Source: Rhodoferax ferrireducens
GTDB lineage: Bacteria > Pseudomonadota > Gammaproteobacteria > Burkholderiales > Burkholderiaceae_C
Assembly (NCBI GenBank): GCA_002083775.1
Contig: MTEI01000001.1
Location: 248,001 to 312,000 of the forward strand
Direction: 5' to 3'
Length of the DNA stretch: 64,000 bases
The first letter of the stretch is position 1, and each line of letters begins with the position of its first letter. The notes below the pieces were generated by a model that was not told the origin of the DNA, did no database searches, and was given only the letters and a program-made list of their open reading frames with translations. A program made the position numbers and the translations under genes. Below, one piece after another: positions 9,902-19,860 of the stretch.

Positions 9902-10183
9902 ATGAAGGCAGTCTGGAATGGCGTCGTCATCGCCGAGAGCGACGACACGGTGCTGGTGGAAGGTAACCACTATTTTCCGGCCAGTTCGCTCAATCGCGAC
10001 TTGGTCCGATTCAGCAACCACAAGACCAGCTGTGCCTGGAAGGGGCAGGCCAGCTATTACTCGCTGATGGTCAACGGCGAAATGAATGTCGACGCAGTCT
10101 GGTATTACCCCGACCCCAAGCCCGAAGCCAACCAGGTGCGAGACCGGGTGGCTTTCTGGAAGGGCGTGAAAGTGACTGGGTAG
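9902..10183 (+). CDS. DUF427 domain-containing protein
   Basis: A 93-residue protein that is all DUF427: the N-terminal WNGVVIAESDDTVLVEGNHYFP, the central KTSCAWKGQASYYSLMVNGE and the terminal YYPDPKPEANQVRDRVAFW. DUF427 is a compact beta-tent fold in bacteria and fungi with no settled function. ATG 9902 follows AAGGAG (9890-9895). It stands alone between a divergent transporter operon and a convergent sensor gene. Confidence 0.88.
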   Translation: MKAVWNGVVIAESDDTVLVEGNHYFPASSLNRDLVRFSNHKTSCAWKGQASYYSLMVNGEMNVDAVWYYPDPKPEANQVRDRVAFWKGVKVTG

Positions 10184-10204
10184 GCTTTGCCCCGCGAGCC
10201 TGGT

Positions 10205-13200
10205 TTAAACCGCTGTGGCGGAGGACATCCAGGCTTTGCGCGCGCTTTGCTCAAATGCTTCCACCGCCATAGGCCGGCCAAACAGATAACCCTGGTAGTC
10301 GTGGCATCCCAGGCGCGACAAAAATTCTCTTTGCGCCGCCAGCTCGACCCCTTCGGCAATCACCGAGAGGCCCAGGCTTTGCGACAGGGCCACCACCATT
10401 TTTGCAATGGCGGCGTCGTTGCTGTCGGTCAGGATGTTTCTGACGAAGCTCTGATCAATTTTGAGCTGGTCCAGCGGCAAGCGCTTCAGGTAGGACAGCG
10501 AGGAATAGCCAGTGCCAAAGTCGTCCAGCGAAAACCCGACGCCACGGGCTTTGAGCGCCGTCATTTTGACGATGATGTCTTCCACATCTTTGACCAGCAG
10601 GCTCTCGGTCAACTCCAGTTTCAGGCGCTGGGGGTTGGCGCCGGTTTGTGCCAGCAGGGTCAGAACTTCATTCACGAAATCAACCTGGCGGAACTGATGG
10701 GCACTGACGTTGACTGATACGTTCAGATGCGCCATGTCAGGCTGCTGTGCCCAGGTGGCCAGTTGGCGACAGGCTGCCTCTGTCACCCAATGACCCAGTG
10801 CCAGAATGAGCCCGGACTCTTCGGCCAGCGGTATGAATTCGGCGGGTGACACCATGCCGCGCTCTGGATGCGGCCAGCGCAGCAACACTTCTGCGCCAGT
10901 CAGGGCGCCCGAGTCGTTGACTTGCGCCTGGTAGTACAGCACAAGCTGGCGCTGGTGGATGGCGCTGCGCAGGTCATCCTCCAGGGCGGCACGGCTGGTA
11001 ACCAGTGCCTGCATACGCGGGTCGTAAAAACGCAGCGTGTTGCGCCCTGAGGCCTTGGCCTCGTACATGGCCAGGTCGGCACGTTTGAGCAGATCGTCAA
11101 TGGATCCCTGGTGCTGGGCAAACAGCGTGATGCCAATGCTGGGTGTGCTGTGGTGAGCGTAATTGCCCAACAGATAGGGCTGGTTCAAACTGCCCAAAAT
11201 TTTCTCGCCAACGGTTCTGGCGTGTTCGGCAGCCTCTTCCAGGTGCAGACTCATGTCTTCCAGCATGACCACAAATTCGTCACCACCCAGGCGGGCGGTG
11301 GTGTCGCCTTCGCGCACACAAGACTGCAGGCGCTGTGCCACCTGTTGCAGCAACAGGTCGCCAATCTGGTGGCCCCGGTTGTCGTTAAGGTGTTTGAAGT
11401 TGTCCAGATCAATGAACAGCAGCGCACCATGCCGGGCGCTCCGGGCACTGGAGGCGATGGCCTGTTTGAGCCGGTCAAGCAGCAGGCGACGGTTGGGCAA
11501 GCTGGTTAGCGGGTCGTAAAAGGCCAGGTTATTGATCTCGTTTTCGGCCTGTTTGCGTTCGGTGATGTCGGTCATGGTGCCCACGTAGTGGGTCACGGCG
11601 CCCTGTTCGTCCTTGACCGCCGTGATCATCAGCCACTCTGGGTAGATCTGGCCGTTACGGCGTTTGCTCCAGATCTCGCCTTGCCAGGAGCCCTGGCGTG
11701 CGACGGTATCCCACATGGCTTTGAAAAAGCTCTCATCGTGCTGCCCCGACTGAAGCATGCGCGGGTCTTGGCCCAGTGCTTCCTGCAGGCTGTAGCCGGT
11801 GATCTCGGTGAAGGCCCTGTTGACCCGCAAAATGCGACGTGCCGCATCGGTGATCACCATGCCCTGGCGGGTCTCGAAAGCGGTGGCGGCCAAGCGGCTT
11901 TCCAACTCGATGGTTTTTCTGTCGCGTAGATGCAGCACGATGGCCGACGCCGCAATGAGCAGCAGGCTGCCCGAGGCGGCCAACAGGAAAAACAGCCAGC
12001 GTTGATCACTCTCGAAACGTGTCAACTGGTCCAGCGGGCGAGCCACATACACCGTGACGTTGTGGCCGCTCAGCGCACGCGACGACAGCAGGCGTGGCAC
12101 CGGGCTGCTTCCCAGCAGCACCGCCTCCTGGCGGGGCGATGCGTCGCCCCAGCGGGTGACCGGCAACACCTCGAACTGGTCCCTTTTGTACTGCAGCAGG
12201 CGGCTGCCGGTGGACATCTGCATTACACGGGCGTCGGCCAACACACGTTGGTCCCATTCCTTCTCGCCCGCCAGAATGACCACGCCGTGGGCGTCGACCA
12301 GAAAACCATGGTGCAGCCCGAACCAGTCGGTCAGCAGTTCCAGATTGCGCTTGACCGCCACCACGCCCACCAGCTTGCCGTCATCGAGGATCGGCTCAGA
12401 GTAATACAGGCCAGGTTTGCCCGAGACACTGCCCATGGCGTATTGGCGGCCTTTCTGGCCGGTCATGGCCTGGCGAAAGTAATCGCGACCCCCATAGTTG
12501 GCACCGATGAAGCTGTCGCGCTGGTCGCTGTTGCTGGCGGCGATGCAGTCGCCCGACAGGTTCATGAGCCAGATCACGTCCGCCGCCAGATGACTGGCAT
12601 ACGCCGCCAACGCGCGGTTGCCCTGCGCCAGAGCGCGGTCTTGCGTCCATAAGGCCTTGCGTTCAGAGTGCGACATGTCGGAGGGCAGCGCGGTCAACGG
12701 CATGCGCCTGAGCGTGCTCACGCTCAGCGGATCTTTGGCAACCACCGAGGTGATGCCCTGCAAGACGTCCAGGCCATGCTGCAGATTCTTGGCGACATGG
12801 TTGATTTGTTGCTCGGCCAGACGGGTTTCCTGTTGGAAAACGTCGTCTGCCAGACGGCTGTAGTAATTGTCTGCGCCGACCCAGGCGGACGCGATCCAGC
12901 CCAGCACCAGCAACACCACCAGTTTGTAAGACCGCTTGAAAGACACCATGGAGGGCAATTCCAGGTAGGTCGACACAATCGTGGCCAGAATGATCAGGCC
13001 AGAAACGGTCAGCACAATCATGGCCAGAAAACCAGGTTCGATCCCGACACCCACCACGTTGGTCTCATCGCGCACAAAGTAGGCTGACAGCATGGCGGTG
13101 TAATGCATGCCCGAAACCGCCATGCCCAGCACCAGGGCTGTGGCCAAGGTGATCCAGAACGTGCTGTACTTTGACTTCTCGAGCCAGGTCTTGATCCAGA

Positions 13201-13720
13201 GCGCCAAATATGCCAGCGCCACCGCCACCACCAGTGACAGTGCAAACAGCGCGGGGTCGTAGGCAATCATCCCATTGATCTGCATCGCCTCCATGCCGGT
13301 GTAGTGCATGGTGCCCACGCCCGACCCCACCAGCAAGCTGGCACGCAGCATCTGCTGGCGGCTCAGGTTGGGGTGGCCGATGGTGTGGATGGCGAGCATG
13401 CTGGCCACGATGCCCGGCACGGTCGACAGCAGGGTCAGCCAGGCGTCATACCGCGTAGCGCAGGGCAGGCTGAAAGCCAGCATACCCACAAAATGCATGG
13501 CCCAGATGCCCAAACCAAAACACAAGCCCCCGGCCATCACCCAGGCTTTGCGGCGGGCCTGGGAGGCGGTGCCAGCCACATGGTGCGACACCAGCAACGC
13601 CGCATAGGCGGCAAAGACGGCCACCACCACCGAATAGCCGACCAGCACCGGATCGTAAAAACCCTCAAACAGCAAACTGCTGTCGGGTGGCATCAAAAAA
13701 AAGGGCTGAGGGCCGGGCAT
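10205..13720 (-). CDS. MHYT-Cache-PAS-GGDEF-EAL signalling protein (cyclic di-GMP turnover)
   Basis: A 1171-residue membrane sensor. Residues 1-270 hold seven hydrophobic spans with MHYT-type repeats (MHFVGM, MHYTGM, MHYTAM), a putative copper- or gas-sensing module. About 290-560 is a periplasmic double-Cache region flanked by two spans. About 610-730 is a PAS domain (MVITDAARRILRVNRAF, MTDITERKQAE). The GGDEF domain has an intact GGDEF near 811, so diguanylate cyclase activity is possible. The EAL domain reads EVLLRW near 942 and DDFGTGYSSL near 1065, so phosphodiesterase residues are also kept. Combining MHYT with Cache puts two different sensing inputs on one protein. Start ATG 13720; an in-frame ATG nine codons later is possible. 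Confidence 0.92.
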   Translation of the reverse strand: MPGPQPFFLMPPDSSLLFEGFYDPVLVGYSVVVAVFAAYAALLVSHHVAGTASQARRKAWVMAGGLCFGLGIWAMHFVGMLAFSLPCATRYDAWLTLLSTVPGIVASMLAIHTIGHPNLSRQQMLRASLLVGSGVGTMHYTGMEAMQINGMIAYDPALFALSLVVAVALAYLALWIKTWLEKSKYSTFWITLATALVLGMAVSGMHYTAMLSAYFVRDETNVVGVGIEPGFLAMIVLTVSGLIILATIVSTYLELPSMVSFKRSYKLVVLLVLGWIASAWVGADNYYSRLADDVFQQETRLAEQQINHVAKNLQHGLDVLQGITSVVAKDPLSVSTLRRMPLTALPSDMSHSERKALWTQDRALAQGNRALAAYASHLAADVIWLMNLSGDCIAASNSDQRDSFIGANYGGRDYFRQAMTGQKGRQYAMGSVSGKPGLYYSEPILDDGKLVGVVAVKRNLELLTDWFGLHHGFLVDAHGVVILAGEKEWDQRVLADARVMQMSTGSRLLQYKRDQFEVLPVTRWGDASPRQEAVLLGSSPVPRLLSSRALSGHNVTVYVARPLDQLTRFESDQRWLFFLLAASGSLLLIAASAIVLHLRDRKTIELESRLAATAFETRQGMVITDAARRILRVNRAFTEITGYSLQEALGQDPRMLQSGQHDESFFKAMWDTVARQGSWQGEIWSKRRNGQIYPEWLMITAVKDEQGAVTHYVGTMTDITERKQAENEINNLAFYDPLTSLPNRRLLLDRLKQAIASSARSARHGALLFIDLDNFKHLNDNRGHQIGDLLLQQVAQRLQSCVREGDTTARLGGDEFVVMLEDMSLHLEEAAEHARTVGEKILGSLNQPYLLGNYAHHSTPSIGITLFAQHQGSIDDLLKRADLAMYEAKASGRNTLRFYDPRMQALVTSRAALEDDLRSAIHQRQLVLYYQAQVNDSGALTGAEVLLRWPHPERGMVSPAEFIPLAEESGLILALGHWVTEAACRQLATWAQQPDMAHLNVSVNVSAHQFRQVDFVNEVLTLLAQTGANPQRLKLELTESLLVKDVEDIIVKMTALKARGVGFSLDDFGTGYSSLSYLKRLPLDQLKIDQSFVRNILTDSNDAAIAKMVVALSQSLGLSVIAEGVELAAQREFLSRLGCHDYQGYLFGRPMAVEAFEQSARKAWMSSATAV

Positions 13721-13858
13721 GCGAACCTGTGTCGGAGGGGTTGTCGGCAGATTCCGGCAACAGGTCGACTATGCCCCGGCGGGCGCACTGGCGGCTATGG
13801 CGGTTTACCCCAAGCCCCGGCCAGGCTTCACGCCCCCTGGCGGTGCACCGCAGCCAGA

Positions 13859-15310
13859 TCAGCGCGCGGTGGGCTGGGCCGCAGCGCTGTCCCCGCCGCC
13901 GCCGCCCAGGCTTTTGAAGAGTGCGATCTGGTTTTGCAGAAACGCCAGCCGGGTCTGTACCAGCGCCTGCTGCGCTGAAAACAGCGAGCGCTGGGCATCC
14001 AGCCAGTCGAGCTGGCTGGCCGCGCCATTGTCAAAGCGCAGCTGGGTCAGGCGCGCGCGTTCGAACTCTGCTGCCAGCAGGGCCTGGCTGGCTTGCAGCT
14101 GCAGGTCGAGCGTGGCCTGGCCTGCCAGCGCGTCAGACACCTCACGGAAGGCGTTCTGGATGGCTTTTTCGTACTGCGCCACGGCAATCTCGCGCCCGGT
14201 TTGTGCCGCGTCCAGGTTCGCCTGGTTGCGCCCGGCGTCGAAGATCGGCAGGATCAGCTGCGGCACCAGCGTCCAGCCCCAGGAACCGTCCTTGAACAGG
14301 CCCGAGAGTTCGCTGCTGGCCGACCCGGCGCTGGCGGTGAGCGTGATGCGCGGGAAAAAAGCTGCCCGAGCCGCACCAATGTTGGCATTGCTGGCCATCA
14401 GCAACTGCTCGGCCTGACGGATATCGGGCCGGTAGGTGAGCAAGTCAGACGGCAGCCCAGCGGGCACGCGGGTGAACTGCAGGGCGTCCAGCTGGCCGCT
14501 GGCCAGTTGCGCGCGGGCGGCGGTGGGCAGGCTTTGGCCCAGCAGCAGGGTGAGCGCGTTTTCGTCCAGCGCCCGCTTTTGGGTTTGCTGCGCCAGTGTG
14601 ACGCGGGTGCTCTCCAGCAGGGTCTGTGCCAGACGCCATTCCAGATCAGAGGCGGCGCCGTAGCGCAGTTTCAGGTCAACCAGTTTGAGCGATTCTTCGC
14701 GGGTTGCCAGCGTCTGGCGCGAGGTGCGCAGCAGTTCCTCGTCGGCCAGCAGGGTCAGCCAGCTTTGCGCCACGGCAGACATCAGGCTGATGCGGGCCGT
14801 CTGGCTGGCTTCAAACGTGGCCAGGTATTGCCCCAGCGCCTGCTCCTTGAGGCTGCCAACCCGGCCAAAAAAGTCCAGCTCATAGGCGGTAAATATGAAC
14901 CCACCGGTGTAGGTGCTGCTGATGCCGCCGTCGCTGGCGGGCACGCGCGAACCGGTCAGCCCGGCATTGACCGAAGGAAACTGGTCGGCCCGGCGTAAGC
15001 CCAGTTGTGCTCGGGCTTGCTCAATGTTGAGGACCGACACCCGCAGGTCGCGGTTGTTGGCCAGAGCGATGCTGATCAGCTCTTGTACCGTGGTATCTGC
15101 ATAAAATGCCTTCCAGCCCTTATTCCATAAGGGCTGAATGCTATTTTTATCAGAGTTTTCAACAGCGGCTGCATCCGGCCACTGTGCGGTGATGGGGGGA
15201 ACCGGGCGCTCGTAGGTGGGCATCAGCGAGCAGCCTGCTACAAAAACACTAACAGCTAGCCCAGGTAGAGTAAGGGCTAGAGGCCTAAAAGTTGTATAAA
15301 ACTTAGTCAT
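13859..15310 (-). CDS. RND efflux outer-membrane lipoprotein, OprM/NodT family
   Basis: A 483-residue protein with a lipoprotein signal and lipobox VAGC, then two outer-membrane efflux repeats (for example RADQFPSVNAGL and RAAFFPRITLTAS). It is the outer channel of the three-gene efflux operon. Its ATG at 15310 lies inside the pump gene's last codons (8-nt overlap), so translation is coupled. Oddity: two copies of a genomic dyad repeat lie inside the gene. One (15241-15300) encodes most of the signal peptide, the other (15101-15156) encodes about residues 51-69 (DKNSIQPLWNKGWKAFYAD). Both stay open in frame. Confidence 0.9.
   Translation of the reverse strand: MTKFYTTFRPLALTLPGLAVSVFVAGCSLMPTYERPVPPITAQWPDAAAVENSDKNSIQPLWNKGWKAFYADTTVQELISIALANNRDLRVSVLNIEQARAQLGLRRADQFPSVNAGLTGSRVPASDGGISSTYTGGFIFTAYELDFFGRVGSLKEQALGQYLATFEASQTARISLMSAVAQSWLTLLADEELLRTSRQTLATREESLKLVDLKLRYGAASDLEWRLAQTLLESTRVTLAQQTQKRALDENALTLLLGQSLPTAARAQLASGQLDALQFTRVPAGLPSDLLTYRPDIRQAEQLLMASNANIGAARAAFFPRITLTASAGSASSELSGLFKDGSWGWTLVPQLILPIFDAGRNQANLDAAQTGREIAVAQYEKAIQNAFREVSDALAGQATLDLQLQASQALLAAEFERARLTQLRFDNGAASQLDWLDAQRSLFSAQQALVQTRLAFLQNQIALFKSLGGGGGDSAAAQPTAR
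15101..15156 (-). repeat. Dyad repeat, copy inside the efflux channel gene
   Basis: Read on the minus strand, this has the family layout ATAGC, then AGCCCTTAT, a four-base centre, ATAAGGGCT, GGAAGGC and a T/A-rich end. The AGCCCTTAT/ATAAGGGCT arms pair perfectly. It is read in frame as protein in the sense orientation. Confidence 0.75.
15241..15300 (+). repeat. Dyad repeat, copy encoding the signal peptide of the efflux channel
   Basis: The plus strand reads AACAGCTAGCCC, a short centre, AAGGGCTAGAGGCCTAAAA, matching the other copies at both arms and the GAGGCC tail. It lies antisense to the gene and covers about residues 4-23 of the lipoprotein signal. Confidence 0.65.
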
Positions 15311-18300
15311 GTGAATGCACTCCCATGTGCGCTGCCTGCTCGGCATGCACTTGTTGCTGGCGCTCGCTGTCCTTGAACAGGCCGCGCACCACCACAAAAA
15401 AGATCGGTACAAACACCACCGCCAGCGCGGTGCCCGTCAGAATCCCGCCAATCACCCCGGTGCCAATCGCGCGCTGGCTGGCTGAGCCTGCACCGGATGA
15501 CAGCGCCAGTGGCAACACCCCCAGCGTAAACGCCATGGAGGTCATCACAATCGGGCGAAAGCGCATGTGGGCCGCCGCCAGCGCCGCCGCAATCACGCTC
15601 TGCCCCTGAGCCTGCAGGTCTTTGGCAAACTCGATGATCAGAATCGCGTTCTTGGCCGACAAGCCGATGATGGTGATCAGCCCGACTTGAAAGTACACGT
15701 CGTTCGAATAGTTGCGCAGCAGGGTGGCCAGGATCACCCCCAGCACGCCCAGCGGCACCACCAGAATCACCGCCATGGGGATGCTCCAGCTCTCGTACAG
15801 CGCGGCCAGGCACAAAAAAACCGCCAGAATCGCAAAGCCGTAGAGGATCACGGCTTGTGAGCCAGCCAGTTTTTCCTCGCGCGAGGTGCCAGTCCACTCA
15901 TAGCCAAAGCCCGCAGGCAGTTTGGCTGCCAGTTGCTCCATCTCGATCAAGGCCGCACCGGTGCTGAAGCCAGGGGCGGCGCTGCCGCTCAGGCGCATGG
16001 CCGGGTAGCCGTTGTAACGCACCGTCTGCATGGCACCGGTGACCCAGCGCGTGGTGGCGAAGGCCGACAGCGGCACCATCTGGCCTTTGCTGTTGCTGAC
16101 GTTGAGCTTGAGCAGGTCATCGGGCTGCATGCGTGCCGGCGCATCGGCCTGCACCACCACCCGCTGCAGGCGCCCGGCGTTGGGGAAGTCGTTGACATAA
16201 CTCGAACCCAGCGCGGTGGAGATCACGCTGTTGATGGCGTCAAAACTCACGCCCAGCGCGCTGGCCTTGTCGCGGTCAATGTCCAGCTGCAGCTGCGGCG
16301 CGTCTTCCAGGCCGTCGGGGCGCACCTGGGTGATCACCTTGCTTTGCGCGGCCATGCCCAGCAACTGGTTGCGTGCTGCCAGCAGCGCGTCGTGGCCCAA
16401 ACCGGCGCGGTCTTGCAGCCGGAAACTGAAGCCGCTGGAGGCCCCCAGCTCAGGAATGGGCGGCGGGCTCAAGGGGAAGATGAACGCATCGCGGATGCCC
16501 GACAGGGCACCAAAAGAGCGACCTGCCAGTGCCTGCGCGGAACTGCCTTCGCCTTTGCGCTCGGACCAGTCTTTCAGCGTCACGAACGCCAGCGCGGCAT
16601 TTTGCCCCTGGCCCGAGAAGCTGAAACCCAGCACGCTGACCATGCTTTTCACTTCAGGCTGGGCCAACACAAACCCTTCGACCTGCTGCATCACCGCCAG
16701 GGTGCGCGCTTGGGTGGCACCGGGGGGCAACTGCACATTGACCAGCATGCTGCCCTGGTCTTCATTGGGCAGGAACGAGGTGGGCAGGCGCTGGTACATC
16801 CAGGCAGCACCCGCCACGATGGCCAGGTAGATCACCAGATACCGCGCCGCACGCGGCAGCAGCTTGGCCACGCCCCGCTCGTAACCCTTGGCGGTGCTGG
16901 CAAAACCCCGGTTGAACCAGCCAAAAAAGCCGGTCTTGGCATGGTGGTGCCCGGCTTCCACCGGCTTCAGCAGCGTGGCACACAAAGCCGGTGTCAGTGA
17001 CAGCGCCAGAAAGGCCGAAAACGCAATCGACACCCCCATCACCGCCGAGAACTGGCGGTAAATGTTGCCAATCGAGCCGCTGAAAAACGCCAGCGGCACA
17101 AACACCGAGATCAGCACCACGGTCACGCCAATGATGGCGCCCGAAATCTGGCCCATGGCCTTGCGCGTGGCTTCCAGCGGAGGCAGGCCTTCCTCGCTCA
17201 TGATGCGTTCCACGTTTTCCACCACCACAATCGCATCATCGACCACGATACCGATCACCAGCACCATGGCAAACATGGTCAGCACGTTGATCGAGAACCC
17301 CAATGCCAGCAGCGTGGCAAAGGTGCCCAGCAGTGCCACCGGTACCACCAGCGTGGGAATCAGCGTGTAGCGCCAATCCTGCATGAACAAGAACATCACC
17401 AGAAACACCAGCACGATGGCTTCCACCAGCGTCTCGGCCACCTGACGCAGCGAAGTTTCAATAAAACGTGAGCTGTCGTAGGGAATCGCCCAGGTCATGC
17501 CCTGCGGGAAAAACTTTTCCAGCGTCTGCATGCGCTCGCGCACCGCCTTGGCCGTGGCCAGTGCGTTGCCGCTGGGTGAAAGCTGCACGCCAATACCGGT
17601 GGAGGGTTTGCCGTTGAGCCGCGCCGAGGTGGCGTAAGACTGGGCGCCAAGTTCGATGCGCGCCACATCTTTCAGGCGTACGGTTGAGCCGTCGGCATTG
17701 GCGCGCAGCACCACGTTGCCAAACTGTGCCACGCTGCCCAGCTGCCCGTTCACCACCACCGTGGCCGAAATACCTTGCCCCGCCACATTGGGCAGGCTGC
17801 CGATTTCACCGGCGGACACCTGGGCGTTTTGCGCGCGGATGGCGGCCGTCACTTCGGCGGCAGACAGGTTGAAACCCATCAGCTTGGCCGGGTCAATCCA
17901 GACGCGCATGGCACGCTCGGTGCCAAACAGTTGCACCTGGCCCACGCCGGGCAGCCGCTGCAGCTCGGGCACGATTGAGCGCGAGGCATAGTCACCCAGC
18001 GCCACCGGTGTCAGGGCCGGGTCATCCGACGACAAAATGGCAAACAACAGGAAGTTGCTGCGCGATTTGTCCACCCGCACACCTTGCTGCGTGACCGCTG
18101 AGGGCAGCCGTGGTGTGGCGCGCGACAGGCGGTTTTGCACGTCCACCTGCGCCAGCTCGGGGTTGGTGCCAGGCTGAAAGCTCAGCGTGATGCTGCCGGT
18201 GCCGTTGGCCTGCGCCGTGGACTCCATGTAGATCAGGCCGGGTGAGCCATTCATTTCCTGCTCGACGATGGCCAGCACGCTGTCTTCCAGCGTTTGCGCC

Positions 18301-18458
18301 GAGGCGCCCGGGTAGGTGGCCGAGATCACGATGGAGGGCGGCGCCACCGGCGGGTATTGCGCAATTGGCAGCTGGGTGATGGAAACCACGCCCATCACCA
18401 TGATGAACAGCGCGATCACCCAGGCAAAAATGGGCCGGTCAATGAAGAATTTAGCCAT
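15303..18458 (-). CDS. RND multidrug efflux pump inner-membrane protein, AcrB/MexB (HAE1) type
   Basis: A 1051-residue pump of standard HAE1 length, starting MAKFFIDRPIFAWVIALFIM. Twelve membrane spans are expected, with two large periplasmic loops. The proton-relay Asp pair is visible in VVDDAIVVVENVERIM (about 406-421), and the hydrophobic C-terminal half ends in GVIGGILTGTALAVVFVPIFF. It exports hydrophobic drugs, dyes and detergents using the proton gradient. It lies 12 bp after the fusion-protein gene and overlaps the outer-membrane gene. Real substrates cannot be told from sequence. Confidence 0.95.
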   Translation of the reverse strand: MAKFFIDRPIFAWVIALFIMVMGVVSITQLPIAQYPPVAPPSIVISATYPGASAQTLEDSVLAIVEQEMNGSPGLIYMESTAQANGTGSITLSFQPGTNPELAQVDVQNRLSRATPRLPSAVTQQGVRVDKSRSNFLLFAILSSDDPALTPVALGDYASRSIVPELQRLPGVGQVQLFGTERAMRVWIDPAKLMGFNLSAAEVTAAIRAQNAQVSAGEIGSLPNVAGQGISATVVVNGQLGSVAQFGNVVLRANADGSTVRLKDVARIELGAQSYATSARLNGKPSTGIGVQLSPSGNALATAKAVRERMQTLEKFFPQGMTWAIPYDSSRFIETSLRQVAETLVEAIVLVFLVMFLFMQDWRYTLIPTLVVPVALLGTFATLLALGFSINVLTMFAMVLVIGIVVDDAIVVVENVERIMSEEGLPPLEATRKAMGQISGAIIGVTVVLISVFVPLAFFSGSIGNIYRQFSAVMGVSIAFSAFLALSLTPALCATLLKPVEAGHHHAKTGFFGWFNRGFASTAKGYERGVAKLLPRAARYLVIYLAIVAGAAWMYQRLPTSFLPNEDQGSMLVNVQLPPGATQARTLAVMQQVEGFVLAQPEVKSMVSVLGFSFSGQGQNAALAFVTLKDWSERKGEGSSAQALAGRSFGALSGIRDAFIFPLSPPPIPELGASSGFSFRLQDRAGLGHDALLAARNQLLGMAAQSKVITQVRPDGLEDAPQLQLDIDRDKASALGVSFDAINSVISTALGSSYVNDFPNAGRLQRVVVQADAPARMQPDDLLKLNVSNSKGQMVPLSAFATTRWVTGAMQTVRYNGYPAMRLSGSAAPGFSTGAALIEMEQLAAKLPAGFGYEWTGTSREEKLAGSQAVILYGFAILAVFLCLAALYESWSIPMAVILVVPLGVLGVILATLLRNYSNDVYFQVGLITIIGLSAKNAILIIEFAKDLQAQGQSVIAAALAAAHMRFRPIVMTSMAFTLGVLPLALSSGAGSASQRAIGTGVIGGILTGTALAVVFVPIFFVVVRGLFKDSERQQQVHAEQAAHMGVHSHD

Positions 18459-18470
18459 GCTGAGCGCTCC

Positions 18471-19790
18471 TTAACGCGTAGCGCTTGACGCCGCACTGGC
18501 TGGGTTGGAGGCTGATTTGGCTTCAGAATTAGCCGGGGCTGGCTGCCCGGCAGGCTGTCCTCCACCGGGGCCAGAGGCCGCAGGCGCACCGGGTTGCCAC
18601 GGCACTGGTTTGACCGGGCCGCCGCCGCGCAGCTTCTGGAAGCCGTCGACCATCACCTGTTCACCGGCCTGCAGGCCGCTCAGCACCACCCACTGACCGT
18701 TTTGCTGGCCACCAATCTTGATCGGGCGCGGCGTCGCTTTGCCGTCGGCGCCCACCACCATCACCGTGTCGCCCTGGGGCGAACGCGTCACCGCCTGCTG
18801 TGGCAGGGTGATGGCGTTGCTGGCCTGGGCCTGCTCCAGGCGCACGCGCACGAAGAGCCCCGGCAGCAGCGTGCCCTGCGGATTCGGTACCTCGGCGCGC
18901 AGGGTGATCTGGCCGCTGGTGGTGTCCACGGTCAGGTCAGAAAACAACAGCTTGCCCGGCTGCGGGTACTCGCTGCCGTCTTCCAGCACCACGCGCACGC
19001 TGGCGCCCTGGCTGCCTGCGCGCTTGAGCTGGCCGCCTTCGAGCGCCTGGCGCAGCCGCATCACCTCGGCGGCGGACTGGGTGAAGTTCACGTACACCGG
19101 GTTGATCTGCTGGATCACCGCCAACTGCGTGGCTTCTCCCTGGCCCACCAATGCGCCTTCGGTCACCAGCGCCCGGCCGATGCGGCCAGAAATGGGGGCG
19201 GTGATGTGGGCATAACCCAGGTTGATGCGCGCGGTCTGCACCGCAGCGCGCGCCACCGCCAGATCGGCCTCGGCCAGCTTCTGCGCGGCTTGGGCGTTGA
19301 TGAATTCCTGCTGGCTGATGGCTTTAGCTTCAAACAGCGGTTTGTAGCGCTCGGCCTGGGCGCTGGCCTGCATCAGGTTGGCTTCGGCCCTGGCCACATT
19401 GGCCGTCGCACTGGTCAGCGCCACCTCAAACGGGCTGGCATCCACCTGAAACAGGGGCTGGCCTGCCCGCACGTCACTGCCCTCGGTAAACAGGCGCTTT
19501 TGCAGGATGCCCGCAACGCGTGCCCGAACCTGCGCCACGCGCGAGGCTTCCAGACGGCCTGGCAGCTCGGTGATCAGACCCACATCACCTGGTGTGACGG
19601 TGACCACACCCACTTCCGCCGGCGGCATGCCGCCGCCCGGCCCGCCAGCCCCAGCGGGGGCGGCACTCTGGCCACAGGCTGCCAGAGCCAGCGTCAGGCT
19701 GATTGCCAGCGCCGAGGGCAAGAGCATCGATCGGGCAGAAAGGCGCCGCATAGGCAACAAGCAGTCAGACGCTGTAGAAGTGTGAGTCAT
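18471..19790 (-). CDS. RND efflux periplasmic adaptor (membrane fusion protein), AcrA/MexA type
   Basis: A 439-residue lipoprotein: a long N-terminus, hydrophobic signal and lipobox ALAACG. A lipoyl half-motif (RVAQVRARVAGILQKRLFTEG), an alpha-hairpin (about 130-210, rich in Ala and Gln), the second lipoyl half (ITAPISGRIGRA) and beta-barrel follow. The tail is low-complexity Pro/Ala/Gly/Ser. ATG 19790 is supported by GGAAG seven bases upstream; ATG 19751 gives a tidier signal peptide but has no ribosome site. First gene of the efflux operon, divergent from its TetR regulator. Confidence 0.92.
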   Translation of the reverse strand: MTHTSTASDCLLPMRRLSARSMLLPSALAISLTLALAACGQSAAPAGAGGPGGGMPPAEVGVVTVTPGDVGLITELPGRLEASRVAQVRARVAGILQKRLFTEGSDVRAGQPLFQVDASPFEVALTSATANVARAEANLMQASAQAERYKPLFEAKAISQQEFINAQAAQKLAEADLAVARAAVQTARINLGYAHITAPISGRIGRALVTEGALVGQGEATQLAVIQQINPVYVNFTQSAAEVMRLRQALEGGQLKRAGSQGASVRVVLEDGSEYPQPGKLLFSDLTVDTTSGQITLRAEVPNPQGTLLPGLFVRVRLEQAQASNAITLPQQAVTRSPQGDTVMVVGADGKATPRPIKIGGQQNGQWVVLSGLQAGEQVMVDGFQKLRGGGPVKPVPWQPGAPAASGPGGGQPAGQPAPANSEAKSASNPASAASSATR

Positions 19791-19860
19791 GATGAGACTT
19801 CCATAAAGATAAAACGCGCTGCCGGGATACGGCGGCGTTGGGGGGCTTGATTTTTCCAAA

